Assembly (NCBI RefSeq): GCF_025457605.1
Contig: NZ_JAMZFY010000001.1
Coordinates: forward strand, 2,170,001-2,234,000
Direction: 5' to 3'
DNA length: 64,000 bases
Source of the DNA: Haloarcula laminariae
Lineage (GTDB): Archaea; Halobacteriota; Halobacteria; Halobacteriales; Haloarculaceae
A program made the translations under genes and the position numbers. Below the pieces are notes generated by a model. That model searched no databases, was not told the origin of the DNA, and saw only the letters and a list, made by a program, of their open reading frames with translations. Shown here in pieces: positions 34,095-42,785 of the stretch. Position 1 is the first letter of the stretch, and the number at the start of each line of letters is the position of its first letter.

Positions 34095-35069
34095 CTAGGG
34101 GTGGACGCTGTCTTCGGCTTCCAGCAGCTCGTGATAGCGGTTCCGAATCGTCACTTCGGAGATGTTGGCGACCTCGCTGACCTCGCTCTGGGTGACCTTC
34201 TCGTTCGTGAGCAGCGAGGCGGCATACACCGCGGCGGCGGCGAGTCCGACGGGGGACTTCCCGGAGTGGACGCCCTCGGCTTTCGCGTTCTGGAGGAGCT
34301 GGCGGGCGCGGCGTTCGACTTCCTCGGAGAGGTCCAGGTCGGACGCGAAGCGGGGGACGTAGCTCTCGGGGTCGGCGGGCTGGATTTCCAGGGAGAGCTC
34401 GCGGACCACGTAGCGGTAGGTGCGGGCGATTTCGTCCTTGCCCACGCGGGAGACGTTAGCGATTTCGTCGAGGCTCCGGGGCGTGCCGGCCTGTCGGGCG
34501 GCGGCGTACAGCGACGCCGTCGAGACGCCCTCGATGGAGCGGCCCGGCAGGAGGTCCTCGTCGAGGGCCCGCCGATAGATGACGCTCGCGGTCTCGCGGA
34601 CGTTCTCGGGCAGACCCAGGGCCGAGGCCATGCGGTCTATCTCGCCCAGCGCCTGCTTGAGGTTACGCTCCTTGGAGTCGCGGGTCCGGAAGCGCTCGTT
34701 CCAGGTCCGCAGGCGCTGCATCTTCTCGCGCTGGCGCGAGGACAGGGAGTTGCCGTAGGCGTCCTTGTCCTGCCAGCCGATGTTGGTCGACAGCCCCTTG
34801 TCGTGCATCATGTTCGTCGTCGGGGCGCCGACGCGGGACTTCTGGTCTTTCTCCTTGGAGTCGAACGCGCGCCACTCGGGGCCGGGGTCAATTTCGTCTT
34901 CCTCGACGACCAGTCCGCAGTCCTCACAGACGGTTTCGCCGCGTTCGCTGTCGGAGAGCAACGAGCCGCCGCACTCGGGACAGACCAGTGACTCGTCTTC
35001 CTCCTCCTCTGTCTGTGTCTCGTCAGATTCGCGCTCGCTCGTGTATCGGCGGATAGTGGTATCGGTCAT
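34095..35069 (-). CDS. tfb: Transcription initiation factor B (TFIIB homologue)
   Basis: The ATG at 35069 gives 324 residues. The N-terminal zinc ribbon is CPECGGSLLSDSERGETVCEDC. The B-finger/linker has GPEWRAFDSKEKDQKSRVGAP. Two cyclin-like repeats follow: the first includes ERNLKQALGEIDRMASALGL, the second LDLSEEVERRARQLLQNA and the HTH ISEVTIRNRYHELL that reads the BRE. Haloarchaea carry several TFBs that give promoter choice; which paralogue this is cannot be told. A TATA (CTTTTAAG on the minus strand, about 35140-35147) lies 70 bp upstream, so it has a short leader. Confidence 0.96.
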   Translation of the reverse strand: MTDTTIRRYTSERESDETQTEEEEDESLVCPECGGSLLSDSERGETVCEDCGLVVEEDEIDPGPEWRAFDSKEKDQKSRVGAPTTNMMHDKGLSTNIGWQDKDAYGNSLSSRQREKMQRLRTWNERFRTRDSKERNLKQALGEIDRMASALGLPENVRETASVIYRRALDEDLLPGRSIEGVSTASLYAAARQAGTPRSLDEIANVSRVGKDEIARTYRYVVRELSLEIQPADPESYVPRFASDLDLSEEVERRARQLLQNAKAEGVHSGKSPVGLAAAAVYAASLLTNEKVTQSEVSEVANISEVTIRNRYHELLEAEDSVHP

Positions 35070-35295
35070 TGGTTTGGGCGTACAGGCGGGTCTGGTGACC
35101 CGAAAAACGTCTCTTGTATCCTTCTGTTGTAGCCTGAGCGACTTAAAAGTTTTCCCGAATCGCAAAGTTACGATTTTCTTATCCGAATCAGCGTTCGCGT
35201 TTACAGCCGAAAATGCTGTTACATAGTGAACCACCCTAAACAGTTCGGCTCGCGGTTCCGAAACGCTTACCGCCGGGCCACTGCTCCAAAACCCC

Positions 35296-35574
35296 ATGAG
35301 CGACAACGCTGTCGACGGCGACGAGGTCGCCCACATCGCCGACCTCGCCCGAATCGACCTGGACGACGAGGAGGTCGAGCGGTTCACCGAGCAGTTCGGT
35401 GAGATCCTCTCGGCGTTCGAGGCCTTAGACGAGGTGCCCGAGACCGACCGCGAGGCCGACCTGACCAACGTGATGCGCCCCGACGAAGTCCGGGAGTGTC
35501 TGAGCCAGGAGGAAGCGCTGCAGAACGCCCCCGACTCGGAAGCCGGACAGTTCAAGGGCCCCAAGGTGTCGTAG
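35296..35574 (+). CDS. gatC: Asp-tRNA(Asn)/Glu-tRNA(Gln) amidotransferase subunit C
   Basis: A 92-residue GatC with VAHIADLARIDLDDEEVERF and LTNVMRPDEV, the two conserved stretches that wrap around GatA. Its stop codon is immediately followed by the gatA ATG. Haloarchaea use this route to make Asn-tRNA(Asn); GatB is not in this window. Confidence 0.95.
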   Translation: MSDNAVDGDEVAHIADLARIDLDDEEVERFTEQFGEILSAFEALDEVPETDREADLTNVMRPDEVRECLSQEEALQNAPDSEAGQFKGPKVS

Positions 35575-36855
35575 ATGGGCGACTACAACGCCTACATCGC
35601 CACGGACACCATCGACGGGGCCGATGACGGGCCACTCGCCGGGGAGACGGTCGCGGTGAAGGACAACATCTCCACGAAGGGCGTCCAGACCACCTGTGGC
35701 TCCGCAATGCTGGAAGGATACGTTCCGCCCTACGACGCGACGGTCGTCGAACGGCTCAAAGAAGCCGGCGCGACCATCCCCGGGAAGACCAACATGGACG
35801 AGTTCGGGATGGGTACCACGACGGAGACCTCGGCCTACGGTCCCGTCGAGAACCCCGCCGCCGAAGGGCGGGTCCCCGGTGGCTCCTCGGGCGGGTCCGC
35901 CGCCGTCGTCGCCGCCGGCGACGCCGACTACGCGCTGGGCAGCGACACCGGCGGCTCGGTCCGCTGTCCCGCCGCCTTCTGTGGCGTCGTCGGCATCAAG
36001 CCGACCTACGGGCTCGTCTCCCGGTACGGCCTCGTGGCCTACGCCAACAGCTTGGAACAGATAGGGCCCATCGCCCCCACCGTCGAGGACGCGGCCGAGC
36101 TCCTGGAGGTCATCGCCGGCCCCGACGAGCGCGACGGGACGACCCGGGACGCTCGGGACCACGGTGCCGACTACGAGTTCGCCGACGCCGCCGACGGCGA
36201 CGTCGACGGGCTCTCCATCGGCGTCCCGACCGAGCTGTTGGACGGGGCCGACGAGCGCGTCGTCGAGACGTTCTGGGACGCCATCGACGACCTCGAATCG
36301 CAAGGCGCGAGCTACCACGAGGTCGACCTCCCGAGCGTCGAACACGCCGTCGAGGCCTACTACGTCATCGCCATGAGCGAGGCGTCCTCGAACCTGGCCC
36401 GCTTCGACGGGGTCCGCTACGGGAAGTCGGGCGGCGAGGGCAACTGGAACGAGTCGTTCGCGGGGTCCCGCGAGGACGGGTTCGGCGAGGAAGTCAAGCG
36501 CCGGGTCCTGCTTGGCACCTACGCGCTCTCGGCCGGCTACCACGACAAGTACTACAAGAAGGCCCAGGACGCCCGCGCGTGGGTCAAACAAGACTTCGAC
36601 GAGGCGCTCTCGGAGGCCGACGTGCTCGCCTCGCCGACGATGCCGGTCCCGCCGATGGAACGCGGCGAGAGCCTCGATGACCCCCTGACGATGTATCTCG
36701 CCGACGCCAACACGACGCCGGTGAACCTGGCGAACCTCCCGGCCATCTCGGTGCCGGCCGGCGAGACCGACGACGGCCTCCCGGTCGGGCTCCAGTTCGT
36801 CGGACCGGCCTTCGGCGAGAAGACGATTATCCGGGCGGGCAGCGCGCTGGCCTAG
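35575..36855 (+). CDS. gatA: Asp-tRNA(Asn)/Glu-tRNA(Gln) amidotransferase subunit A
   Basis: A 426-residue amidase-family glutaminase. The Ser-cisSer-Lys triad is intact: Lys29 (AVKDN), Ser104 (GGSSGGS) and Ser128 (SDTGGSV), with the same 75- and 24-residue spacings as bacterial GatA. It releases ammonia from glutamine for GatB. The protein is shorter than many GatA at the N-terminus, as is usual in haloarchaea. Its last 15 codons are repeated 157 bp downstream (36972-37016). Confidence 0.96.
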   Translation: MGDYNAYIATDTIDGADDGPLAGETVAVKDNISTKGVQTTCGSAMLEGYVPPYDATVVERLKEAGATIPGKTNMDEFGMGTTTETSAYGPVENPAAEGRVPGGSSGGSAAVVAAGDADYALGSDTGGSVRCPAAFCGVVGIKPTYGLVSRYGLVAYANSLEQIGPIAPTVEDAAELLEVIAGPDERDGTTRDARDHGADYEFADAADGDVDGLSIGVPTELLDGADERVVETFWDAIDDLESQGASYHEVDLPSVEHAVEAYYVIAMSEASSNLARFDGVRYGKSGGEGNWNESFAGSREDGFGEEVKRRVLLGTYALSAGYHDKYYKKAQDARAWVKQDFDEALSEADVLASPTMPVPPMERGESLDDPLTMYLADANTTPVNLANLPAISVPAGETDDGLPVGLQFVGPAFGEKTIIRAGSALA

Positions 36856-36861
36856 AGCGGA

Positions 36862-36893
36862 ACTCGCGCCAACGGCGCGAGTCCGGCCTTTTT
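36862..36893 (+). terminator. gatCA terminator hairpin
   Basis: A perfect 9-bp stem, ACTCGCGCC (36862-36870) with GGCGCGAGT (36874-36882) and an AAC loop, is followed by CCGGCC and five T. It lies 7 bp after the gatA stop. Twenty bases further on begins the outer stem of the dispersed hairpin element, CCCACGTTTTTGCC. Confidence 0.7.
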
Positions 36894-36970
36894 CACCCAC
36901 GTTTTTGCCGCGAGTGGTGTCCACAGCGAACGGAGTGAGCGAGGACACCCGAGCGGGAAAAAGGTGGTCG
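36891..36970 (-). repeat. Dispersed hairpin element, short copy (C)
   Basis: Read on the minus strand, the copy starts CCACCTTTTTCCCGCTCGGGTGTCC. It contains an inverted repeat GGTGTCC/GGACACC with a GCTCACTCCGTTCGCT loop and ends GCAAAAACGTGGG. This is the same frame as the first half of the copies at 43917-44063 and 44916-45066: an outer stem CCAC-T5 with GCAAAAAC-TGGG and a variable inner hairpin. Confidence 0.55.
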
Positions 36971-37065
36971 CGCGAGAAGACGATCATCCGGGCGGGCAGT
37001 GCGCTGGCCTAGAGCGTGGCGAGCGAACTGGTACGTTTTTACCGGCCGACTCTCTCTGTCGGGGT

Positions 37066-37233
37066 GTGAGTGCCCTTGATTTCGTTCGCTGGCCGCTGGT
37101 GGCCAAGTCCGTCGCCGTGGGAACCGGTCTCGGGAGCATCTACGGCGTCGCGACGGGCGATTTCGTCTTCGGCCTCGTGCTGGGAGCCATGATGGGGTTC
37201 GGCTTCGCCATCGGCCGGTCGTACTCGACGTAA
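37066..37233 (+). CDS. 55-residue glycine-rich membrane protein
   Basis: A GTG at 37066 gives 55 residues (VSALDFVRWPLVAKSVAVGT) with two short membrane segments rich in Gly and Ala, ending FGFAIGRSYST. A T-rich box (GTACGTTTTTACC) about 27 bp upstream fits a leaderless promoter. The frame continues upstream through the gatA remnant, but that part has no coding character. The function is unknown. Confidence 0.55.
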   Translation: MSALDFVRWPLVAKSVAVGTGLGSIYGVATGDFVFGLVLGAMMGFGFAIGRSYST

Positions 37234-37275
37234 CCGCCACCGCCGCTTTTACTCCGGGAGGCCCTACCACGGACA

Positions 37276-38787
37276 GTGACCGACATCGTCGTCTGGCACC
37301 GGGCCGACCTGCGCACCGTCGACAACGCCGCCCTGACGGCTGCGGCGGCCGACGCCGACCGCGTGGCGCCGGTGTTCGTCGTCGACCCGAGCTACTACGG
37401 CGACGACGGGCTGGCGTGTGACGCTCGGCTGCGGTTCTGCCACGAATCGCTGCGTGACCTCCGCCGGCAGTACCGCGACCTCGGGAGCGACCTCAAGCTG
37501 CTGTCGGGGGACCCGCGCGAGCGGCTGTCCGAGCTGCTGGACGAGGGCTGGGAAGTCTACTGCAACCGCGACGCCACCGCCCGGCGGGGGCTCGAACGCG
37601 ACCGGGCGCTGCTGGGACGGGAGGGCGTCACTGTCTTCGAGGACGACGGGCTCCGCTGGCCGGACGAGCGCGACGCGGACGGGACCGTCGCCGTCGACAC
37701 CCGCGAGGGGTGGGACGAGTCGTGTGCGGCGTACTTCGAGCGCGACCAGCACCCCCGTCCCGCCTCGCTCCCGTCGAACCCCATCGCGAGCGACGTAACC
37801 GTCGACGAGGTCGAACGCCGTCACGGCGTTGCCCCCGGAAAGTCCGGCGTCCCACAGGGCGGCACGGTTCCCGGCACCGAGGCGCTCTCGGCCTTCCTCG
37901 ACCGGCTGGCCGAGTATCCCGGCGTCGTCTCGCCGCCGGCGGCCGCACAGGCCCGCTCCTCGCGACTCTCGCCGTACCTGAAGTTCGGCTGTCTCTCCGA
38001 GCGGCAGGTGTACCAGCGGGTCCAGTCAGCGCCCGACTCGCGGGGCCGGTCGATGTACACCTCGCGGCTCTACTGGAACCGCCACTACCACCAGAAGCTG
38101 GCCGACTGGCCGGGCTGGACCGAACGCGCGGTCAACCCCGTCTTCCGGGGACTCTACCGGGACGAGCACGACGCCGACCTCGACCGGGCCTGGCGCGAGG
38201 GCCGCACCGGCTTCCCGATGGTCGACGCCGCGATGCGCGCGCTCGTAGAGACCGGCTACATCAACTTCCGGACCCGGGCGCTGGTCGCGACGTTTTACGT
38301 CTACGTCCTGAAACAGTGGTGGAAGCCCGGGGCCGACTTCATGTACTACCACCTCGTCGACGCCGACCCGGCCATCAACTACACGCAGTGGCAGTCCCAG
38401 TGCAACCTGACCGGCGTCCACCCGGTGCGCGTGTACGACCCCGCAAAGCAGGTCCGGGAGTACGACCCCGAGGGCGAGTTCGTCCGCGAGTACGTCCCCG
38501 AACTGAGCGAGTTGCCCGACGAACACCTCGCCCGACCGGAGAAGACGCCGCCCCACGTCCAGGACGCCTGCGGCGTCGACATCGGGACGGACTACCCCTA
38601 CCCCGTCGTGGAGTACGACCACGAGGCCGCGACCGCGAGGGACGACTACGCAGCGCTCGACGGGCGGGCGAAGGAGGCGCTGTCGGATCCGCGGGTACGA
38701 CGGCGCTGTTCGTTCTCCGGTCGCGGCGGGGACCGGGCCGACGACGGCGGGGACGACGGCGGCCAGGCCAGCCTCTCGGAGTTCTGA
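37276..38787 (+). CDS. Class I photolyase / cryptochrome family protein
   Basis: The GTG at 37276 gives 503 residues. The N-terminal antenna-binding domain begins TDIVVWHRADLRTVDNAAL. The FAD-binding domain has SRLSPYLKFGCLSERQVY, REGRTGFPMVDAAMRAL and INFRTRALVATF, and then GADFMYYHLVDADPAINYTQ. These are photolyase/cryptochrome signatures, but the domain (YWNRHYHQKLADWPG) differs from the proven haloarchaeal CPD photolyase Phr2. It is more like the second, Phr1/cryptochrome-type group, so CPD repair is not assured. The Gly/Asp-rich tail ends LSEF. Confidence 0.9.
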   Translation: MTDIVVWHRADLRTVDNAALTAAAADADRVAPVFVVDPSYYGDDGLACDARLRFCHESLRDLRRQYRDLGSDLKLLSGDPRERLSELLDEGWEVYCNRDATARRGLERDRALLGREGVTVFEDDGLRWPDERDADGTVAVDTREGWDESCAAYFERDQHPRPASLPSNPIASDVTVDEVERRHGVAPGKSGVPQGGTVPGTEALSAFLDRLAEYPGVVSPPAAAQARSSRLSPYLKFGCLSERQVYQRVQSAPDSRGRSMYTSRLYWNRHYHQKLADWPGWTERAVNPVFRGLYRDEHDADLDRAWREGRTGFPMVDAAMRALVETGYINFRTRALVATFYVYVLKQWWKPGADFMYYHLVDADPAINYTQWQSQCNLTGVHPVRVYDPAKQVREYDPEGEFVREYVPELSELPDEHLARPEKTPPHVQDACGVDIGTDYPYPVVEYDHEAATARDDYAALDGRAKEALSDPRVRRRCSFSGRGGDRADDGGDDGGQASLSEF

Positions 38788-39894
38788 CTACTGGAGCACC
38801 GACTCGTACACCTCGACGAGCCGGTCGACGGCGTGGTCGATGCTGACCGCGTCCCGCCGGGCCAGACAGTGGTCCCGGAGCGTCGCGCGCTCGTCGAGCA
38901 CCCGCTCGATGGCGCGCTGGAAGCCGTCCATGTCGCCCTCCGCGTAGCTGTAGCCGGTCTCGCCGTCGACGACGGTGTCGCTGAGCGCGCCCGCGTCGAC
39001 GCCGGCGACCGGGGTCCCACAGCAGTTGGCCTCCAGGGCGACGAGCCCCTGGGTCTCGACCGGGCTGGGGAAGGCAAAGACGTCGAGCGCCGCGTAGAAC
39101 TCCGGGAGTTCCTCGCGGTCGAGGAATCCGAGAAAGCGGACGTCGAGGTCGCTGGTCGCGGCCGCGTCCTCCAGGTCCTCTCGAGCGGGGCCGTCACCGG
39201 CGAAGACGACGGTCACGTCCAGTCCCACACAGGCCGTGAGGATGTCGCCCAGACACTTCTCGTGGCCGTGGCGACCGGTGTAGCCCACCAGCGGACCGTC
39301 GGGCAGGTCGTACCGGTCCCGGAAGTCGCTCTCCTCGGGCGGCGCGAAGAAGTCCGTGTCGACGCCGTTTGAGACGACCTCGACGGCCGTCCCGGCGCCG
39401 ATGGTCTCCCGGACGTACTCGGCGGTCCGCTCGGTCGGGGTGATGATGCGGTCGGCGCCCCCGAGATACCACCGCTCGTACTGCTCGGCGCTGGACTGGA
39501 CGGCCGACTCGACGAGATCCGTCTTCGAGACGTACTCGGCGTACTCGCCGGTCGGGGTGTGGTAGGAGGCGACCAGCGGCGCGTCTATCTTCCGGGCCAA
39601 TCGCTTGCCGGCCATCCCGAGGCTGAAGGCGGTGTGTGCGTGGACCACGTCGGCGTCGCGGACCTTGCTCGGGATCTGTGGCATCCCGAGCCGGAACCCC
39701 TCGTAGAACGGGAACGGGAGGCTCCGGACGGGATACTCCCCAGCCACGGGGACGTGGTCGCTCTGCGGGTAGACCACGTCCATGCGGCCGCCGCGGGCCT
39801 GCCAGTGGTCGCGCCACGTCTGAACCGTGTAGGTGACGCCGTTGACGGTCGGCAGGTAGGTGTCGGTGAAGGCGGCGACCTGCGGCAGTGCCAT
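38788..39894 (-). CDS. Family 4 glycosyltransferase
   Basis: A 368-residue GT-B enzyme. The N-terminal acceptor domain opens with VAAFTDTYLPTVNGVTYTV, the hallmark of GT4 enzymes such as diacylglycerol or mannosyl transferases. The donor-binding part has GYTGRHGHEKC, FAGDGPAREDLE and FPSPVETQGLVALEANCCGTP, the EX7E motif. Likely roles are glycolipid or surface-glycan synthesis at the membrane. It is divergent from the MFS transporter gene (95-bp gap). The sugar cannot be told. Confidence 0.9.
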   Translation of the reverse strand: MALPQVAAFTDTYLPTVNGVTYTVQTWRDHWQARGGRMDVVYPQSDHVPVAGEYPVRSLPFPFYEGFRLGMPQIPSKVRDADVVHAHTAFSLGMAGKRLARKIDAPLVASYHTPTGEYAEYVSKTDLVESAVQSSAEQYERWYLGGADRIITPTERTAEYVRETIGAGTAVEVVSNGVDTDFFAPPEESDFRDRYDLPDGPLVGYTGRHGHEKCLGDILTACVGLDVTVVFAGDGPAREDLEDAAATSDLDVRFLGFLDREELPEFYAALDVFAFPSPVETQGLVALEANCCGTPVAGVDAGALSDTVVDGETGYSYAEGDMDGFQRAIERVLDERATLRDHCLARRDAVSIDHAVDRLVEVYESVLQ

Positions 39895-39989
39895 GGCGAC
39901 GGCGTAGACAGACCAACGGCTAAACGCTTGCCATTGGTGGGTGGGCGACGAGCGACGTATTTTTCAGCGGCGCGGCTGAGCAACAGCCA

Positions 39990-41315
39990 ATGGGACGTGA
40001 CCGGTGGCTGGTGGCCTGGGCGCTGGGGTCGGTCGCGTTCGGCGCGACCTCCCTGTTGATTCCGCTCTACTTCGTCAGTATCGGCGGCACCACGTTACTG
40101 CTCGGGGTGCTGGCCGGGACCGCCGCCGCGGCCGGCGCGCCGGCCGCGCTCCTCTTCGGTCGGCTGGCCGACGGCGGCGGCAACAGGCGGTCGCTCGTCC
40201 TCGTCGCGCTCGGGCTGGCCGCCGCCGCTATCGCGGCCGTCGCGGCGACCCGGTCGGTCCCCGTCGTCATCGCCGGCAACGCCGTCCTCTGGTTCGCCGC
40301 CGGCGCGGCCGCCCCGGTGCTGACGCTGCTGGTCACGGTCGGCTCGCCCGAACGCGACTGGCCCGGCCGCTTTGCCGCCCTCAACCGGTACCAGGGTTGG
40401 GGGTGGGCCGGGGGCCTCGTCCTCGGGTTAGCGTGGACGGGGCTGCTCTCGGCTCCCCTCGGCGTCGTCGGTGCCCAGCGGACGCTGCTGTGGGCCTGTA
40501 CCGGTATCACGGTTCTCTCGGCCGGGCTCGCCGCGAAGTGGCTCCCAGCACAGCCGGCGGCGGGGGGCCAGCCCCGGGCCGGCCGCATCGCCCGCGCGCT
40601 CGCCCGATCGCGCCGGCTCCCGGTGCGCAGCGCGACCTTCCCCGTCGGACCGGGACGGCTCTACTGGCTCACCCGGTCGCTTCACCCCCGACAGCTCGCC
40701 GGCCGGCTCACGCCGTCGCTGTCGCTGTACTTCGTCGCCGTCCTGGCCGTCTTCACCGGCTTCGGAGTGTTCTGGGGGCCGCTGCCGTCGTATCTGGCCG
40801 GCACGCTCGGCTACGGCTCCGGGGTCGTCTTCGGGCTGTATCTGCTCTCCAGCCTGGGCTCGGCGCTGTGTTACGGCCTCGCCGGGCGGCTCGCCGAGCG
40901 GTACGACGCCGTCGGCCTGCAGACCGTGAGCCTGCTCGGCCGCGCAGTCCTCCACCCGTCGGTCGCCGTCGTCGGGCTCGCGGTCCCCGCCGGCGTCCTC
41001 GGGCTGGTCGCTAACGGCGTTCTCTTCACCGCCATCGGCGTCGCGTGGGCCGTCGTCGCCATCACCGCCGCGGCCATCGTCAGCCGGCTCGCGCCCCCCG
41101 CGATTCGGGGCGAGGCGCTGGGCCTGTACACCGCGCTGTCCGGGCTCGCGACCGGCGTCGGTTCGGTGCTCGGGGGGTGGCTCGGCGGCTACGGCTTCAC
41201 GCTCGCCTTCGGCGTCGCCGGTGGTTTCGTCCTCGCCGGTACCGCGCTCGTAGCGCTCATCTGGCAGCGTACGGCCGAGGTTGAGCCGTCCGTTCGGCCG
41301 GCTGAGAGCCCCTAG
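39990..41315 (+). CDS. Major facilitator superfamily transporter
   Basis: A 441-residue protein with twelve membrane segments. The first helices read ALGSVAFGATSLLIPLYF, and the loop after helix 2 has GRLADGGGNRRS, an MFS motif-A variant. The middle loop (about residues 185-230) is basic and Arg-rich. The substrate is unknown. It ends on a CTAG shared with the convergent glycosyltransferase stop (TAG on both strands). Confidence 0.88.
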   Translation: MGRDRWLVAWALGSVAFGATSLLIPLYFVSIGGTTLLLGVLAGTAAAAGAPAALLFGRLADGGGNRRSLVLVALGLAAAAIAAVAATRSVPVVIAGNAVLWFAAGAAAPVLTLLVTVGSPERDWPGRFAALNRYQGWGWAGGLVLGLAWTGLLSAPLGVVGAQRTLLWACTGITVLSAGLAAKWLPAQPAAGGQPRAGRIARALARSRRLPVRSATFPVGPGRLYWLTRSLHPRQLAGRLTPSLSLYFVAVLAVFTGFGVFWGPLPSYLAGTLGYGSGVVFGLYLLSSLGSALCYGLAGRLAERYDAVGLQTVSLLGRAVLHPSVAVVGLAVPAGVLGLVANGVLFTAIGVAWAVVAITAAAIVSRLAPPAIRGEALGLYTALSGLATGVGSVLGGWLGGYGFTLAFGVAGGFVLAGTALVALIWQRTAEVEPSVRPAESP

Positions 41316-42361
41316 ACCAGCCCCTCGTACACTTCGACCAGCCGGTCGCCGACGCGGTCGAGCCCGTGTTCGCGGGCCGTCTCCCTGGCGTTCTCCCCGA
41401 GCCGGTCCCGCAGGTCCGGGTTCGCTTCGAGCCGTTCGAGCGCCTCGCGGAACTCCCGGCGGTCGCTGCAGATGAGGCAGTCGTGGCCGTCCTCGTAGTA
41501 CTCCCGGAACACCGGGATGTCCGAGAGGACGACGGCTTTCCCACAGGCCATCGCCTCCAGGACGACGATACCCTGGTTCTCGACCTTCGACGGGAAGCAG
41601 AACACGTCGCCGGCCCCGTAGGCCCCGCGGATGTCCTCGACCCAGCCGGTGAACGTGACGTTCTCGGGCGGGTCGCCGGTCCACTTTCGGACCGCCGCCG
41701 AACCCTGTGGCCCGTCGTCGTAGGTGCCGAACCAGGCGAAGTCGTAGTCGGTTTCCCGAGCGAGTTCACAGAACGTCGTCAGCCCCTTGCGCTCGAAGAC
41801 GCTGCCGACGGCGAAGACGACCATCCCGTCGAGGTCGTAGCGGTCGCGGTACTCCTCGCGGTACGCCTCGAACCCCTGCAGGGGTTCGGTGTCGATGCCG
41901 TTCGTGACCGGCTGTATGGGCGCGTCCACGGGGTAGTCTTCGAGGACGCCCTTCGTGTACTCGGAGGGACAGAGTACCTGGTCGGCCTGCGAGTAGAACC
42001 ACTTGAGATACTCGCCCAGCGCCGGTGCGACGAGGTTCGACCCGCGGAAGCTCCCCTTGAAGTCCTCGCGGGTGACGTGAGCGTGGAGGACGAGCGGGAT
42101 GCCGTTGCGGTTCGCGTGGCGGGCCACCGCGACCGACCCCGGCCCGATCATGTTGCAGTGGGCGACGTCGTAGCTCTCGAAGACCGGGTCGTCGAACGCC
42201 AGCTTCCCGCCGACGGCCCAGCCCGGATGGCCGTCGGTCCAGGGCGTCGTCACCACGTCGACGCCGGCGTCGGCCAGCGCCCGTCGCTGGTGGTCGACCG
42301 AAGTGGCGATACCGGACCGGTCGAGCCGGTCTTCGAGTTCCAGATAGTTGAGGACGCGCAC
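41312..42361 (-). CDS. Family 4 glycosyltransferase, haloarchaeal type
   Basis: A GTG at 42361 gives 349 residues starting VRVLNYLELEDRLDRSGIAT, a start seen in haloarchaeal GT4 enzymes. The C-terminal half has FAVGSVFERKGL, TGWVEDIRGAYGAGDVFCFP and VENQGIVVLEAMACGKAVV, the donor-sugar EX7E motif. It may act on glycolipids or protein glycans. Its promoter region is shared with divergent rnp4. Longer in-frame upstream sequence lacks a conserved start. Confidence 0.88.
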   Translation of the reverse strand: MRVLNYLELEDRLDRSGIATSVDHQRRALADAGVDVVTTPWTDGHPGWAVGGKLAFDDPVFESYDVAHCNMIGPGSVAVARHANRNGIPLVLHAHVTREDFKGSFRGSNLVAPALGEYLKWFYSQADQVLCPSEYTKGVLEDYPVDAPIQPVTNGIDTEPLQGFEAYREEYRDRYDLDGMVVFAVGSVFERKGLTTFCELARETDYDFAWFGTYDDGPQGSAAVRKWTGDPPENVTFTGWVEDIRGAYGAGDVFCFPSKVENQGIVVLEAMACGKAVVLSDIPVFREYYEDGHDCLICSDRREFREALERLEANPDLRDRLGENARETAREHGLDRVGDRLVEVYEGLV

Positions 42362-42454
42362 GACCGGTCGCTCACCGGCCGCGAGCAAAACGATATCGGC
42401 TCGCGGCCGTCGTCGTCCGGAAGGCGTTTGCCCTCCCCAACCCGAGTACCGCCG

Positions 42455-42742
42455 ATGACCGACGAGGAGACCATCGCCCGCGAGCGCATCGAACGCCTGC
42501 AGTCGATGGCCCGCGAGGCCGTCAGCGAGGGGCGCGACGAGCGGGCCCGCGAGTACGTCCGCCGCGCCCGCCGCATCGCCGAGCGCCACCGACTCCGGCT
42601 CCCGAAAGGGTTCTCCCACTCCATCTGTCGCGCCTGCGACGCCTTCCTCGTCCCCGGGGACAACGCCCGCGTTCGCACGCAGTCGGGCCACGTCGTCGTC
42701 ACCTGTGAGTGCGGGTCACAGTCACGCTATCCCTACGCATAA
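42455..42742 (+). CDS. rnp4: Ribonuclease P protein component 4 (Rpr2/Rpp21)
   Basis: The ATG at 42455 gives 95 residues. The helical N-terminus (IARERIERLQSMAREAVSEG) is followed by ARRIAERHRLRLPKGFSHSICRAC, then FLVPGDNARVRTQSGHVVVTCECG. The four Cys (CRAC and CEC) bind zinc. It works with Rnp1 in the specificity half of archaeal RNase P. It leads a likely operon rnp4-yhbY-mscS, as in other haloarchaea. Confidence 0.94.
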   Translation: MTDEETIARERIERLQSMAREAVSEGRDERAREYVRRARRIAERHRLRLPKGFSHSICRACDAFLVPGDNARVRTQSGHVVVTCECGSQSRYPYA

Positions 42743-42785
42743 GCGTTGGTACGGGATTTAAATAATTCCACAGTCCAGTGGACGT

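Larger units (their letters stand above)
36815..37016 (+). repeat. Direct duplication of the gatA 3' end
   Basis: The 45 bases at 36815-36859, ending gatA and its TAG, recur at 36972-37016 with two differences. Both differences are silent third-position changes (ATT/ATC and AGC/AGT). Between the copies lie a terminator hairpin and an inverted repeat. The second copy is not part of a longer open gatA frame, so it is a remnant. Confidence 0.8.
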
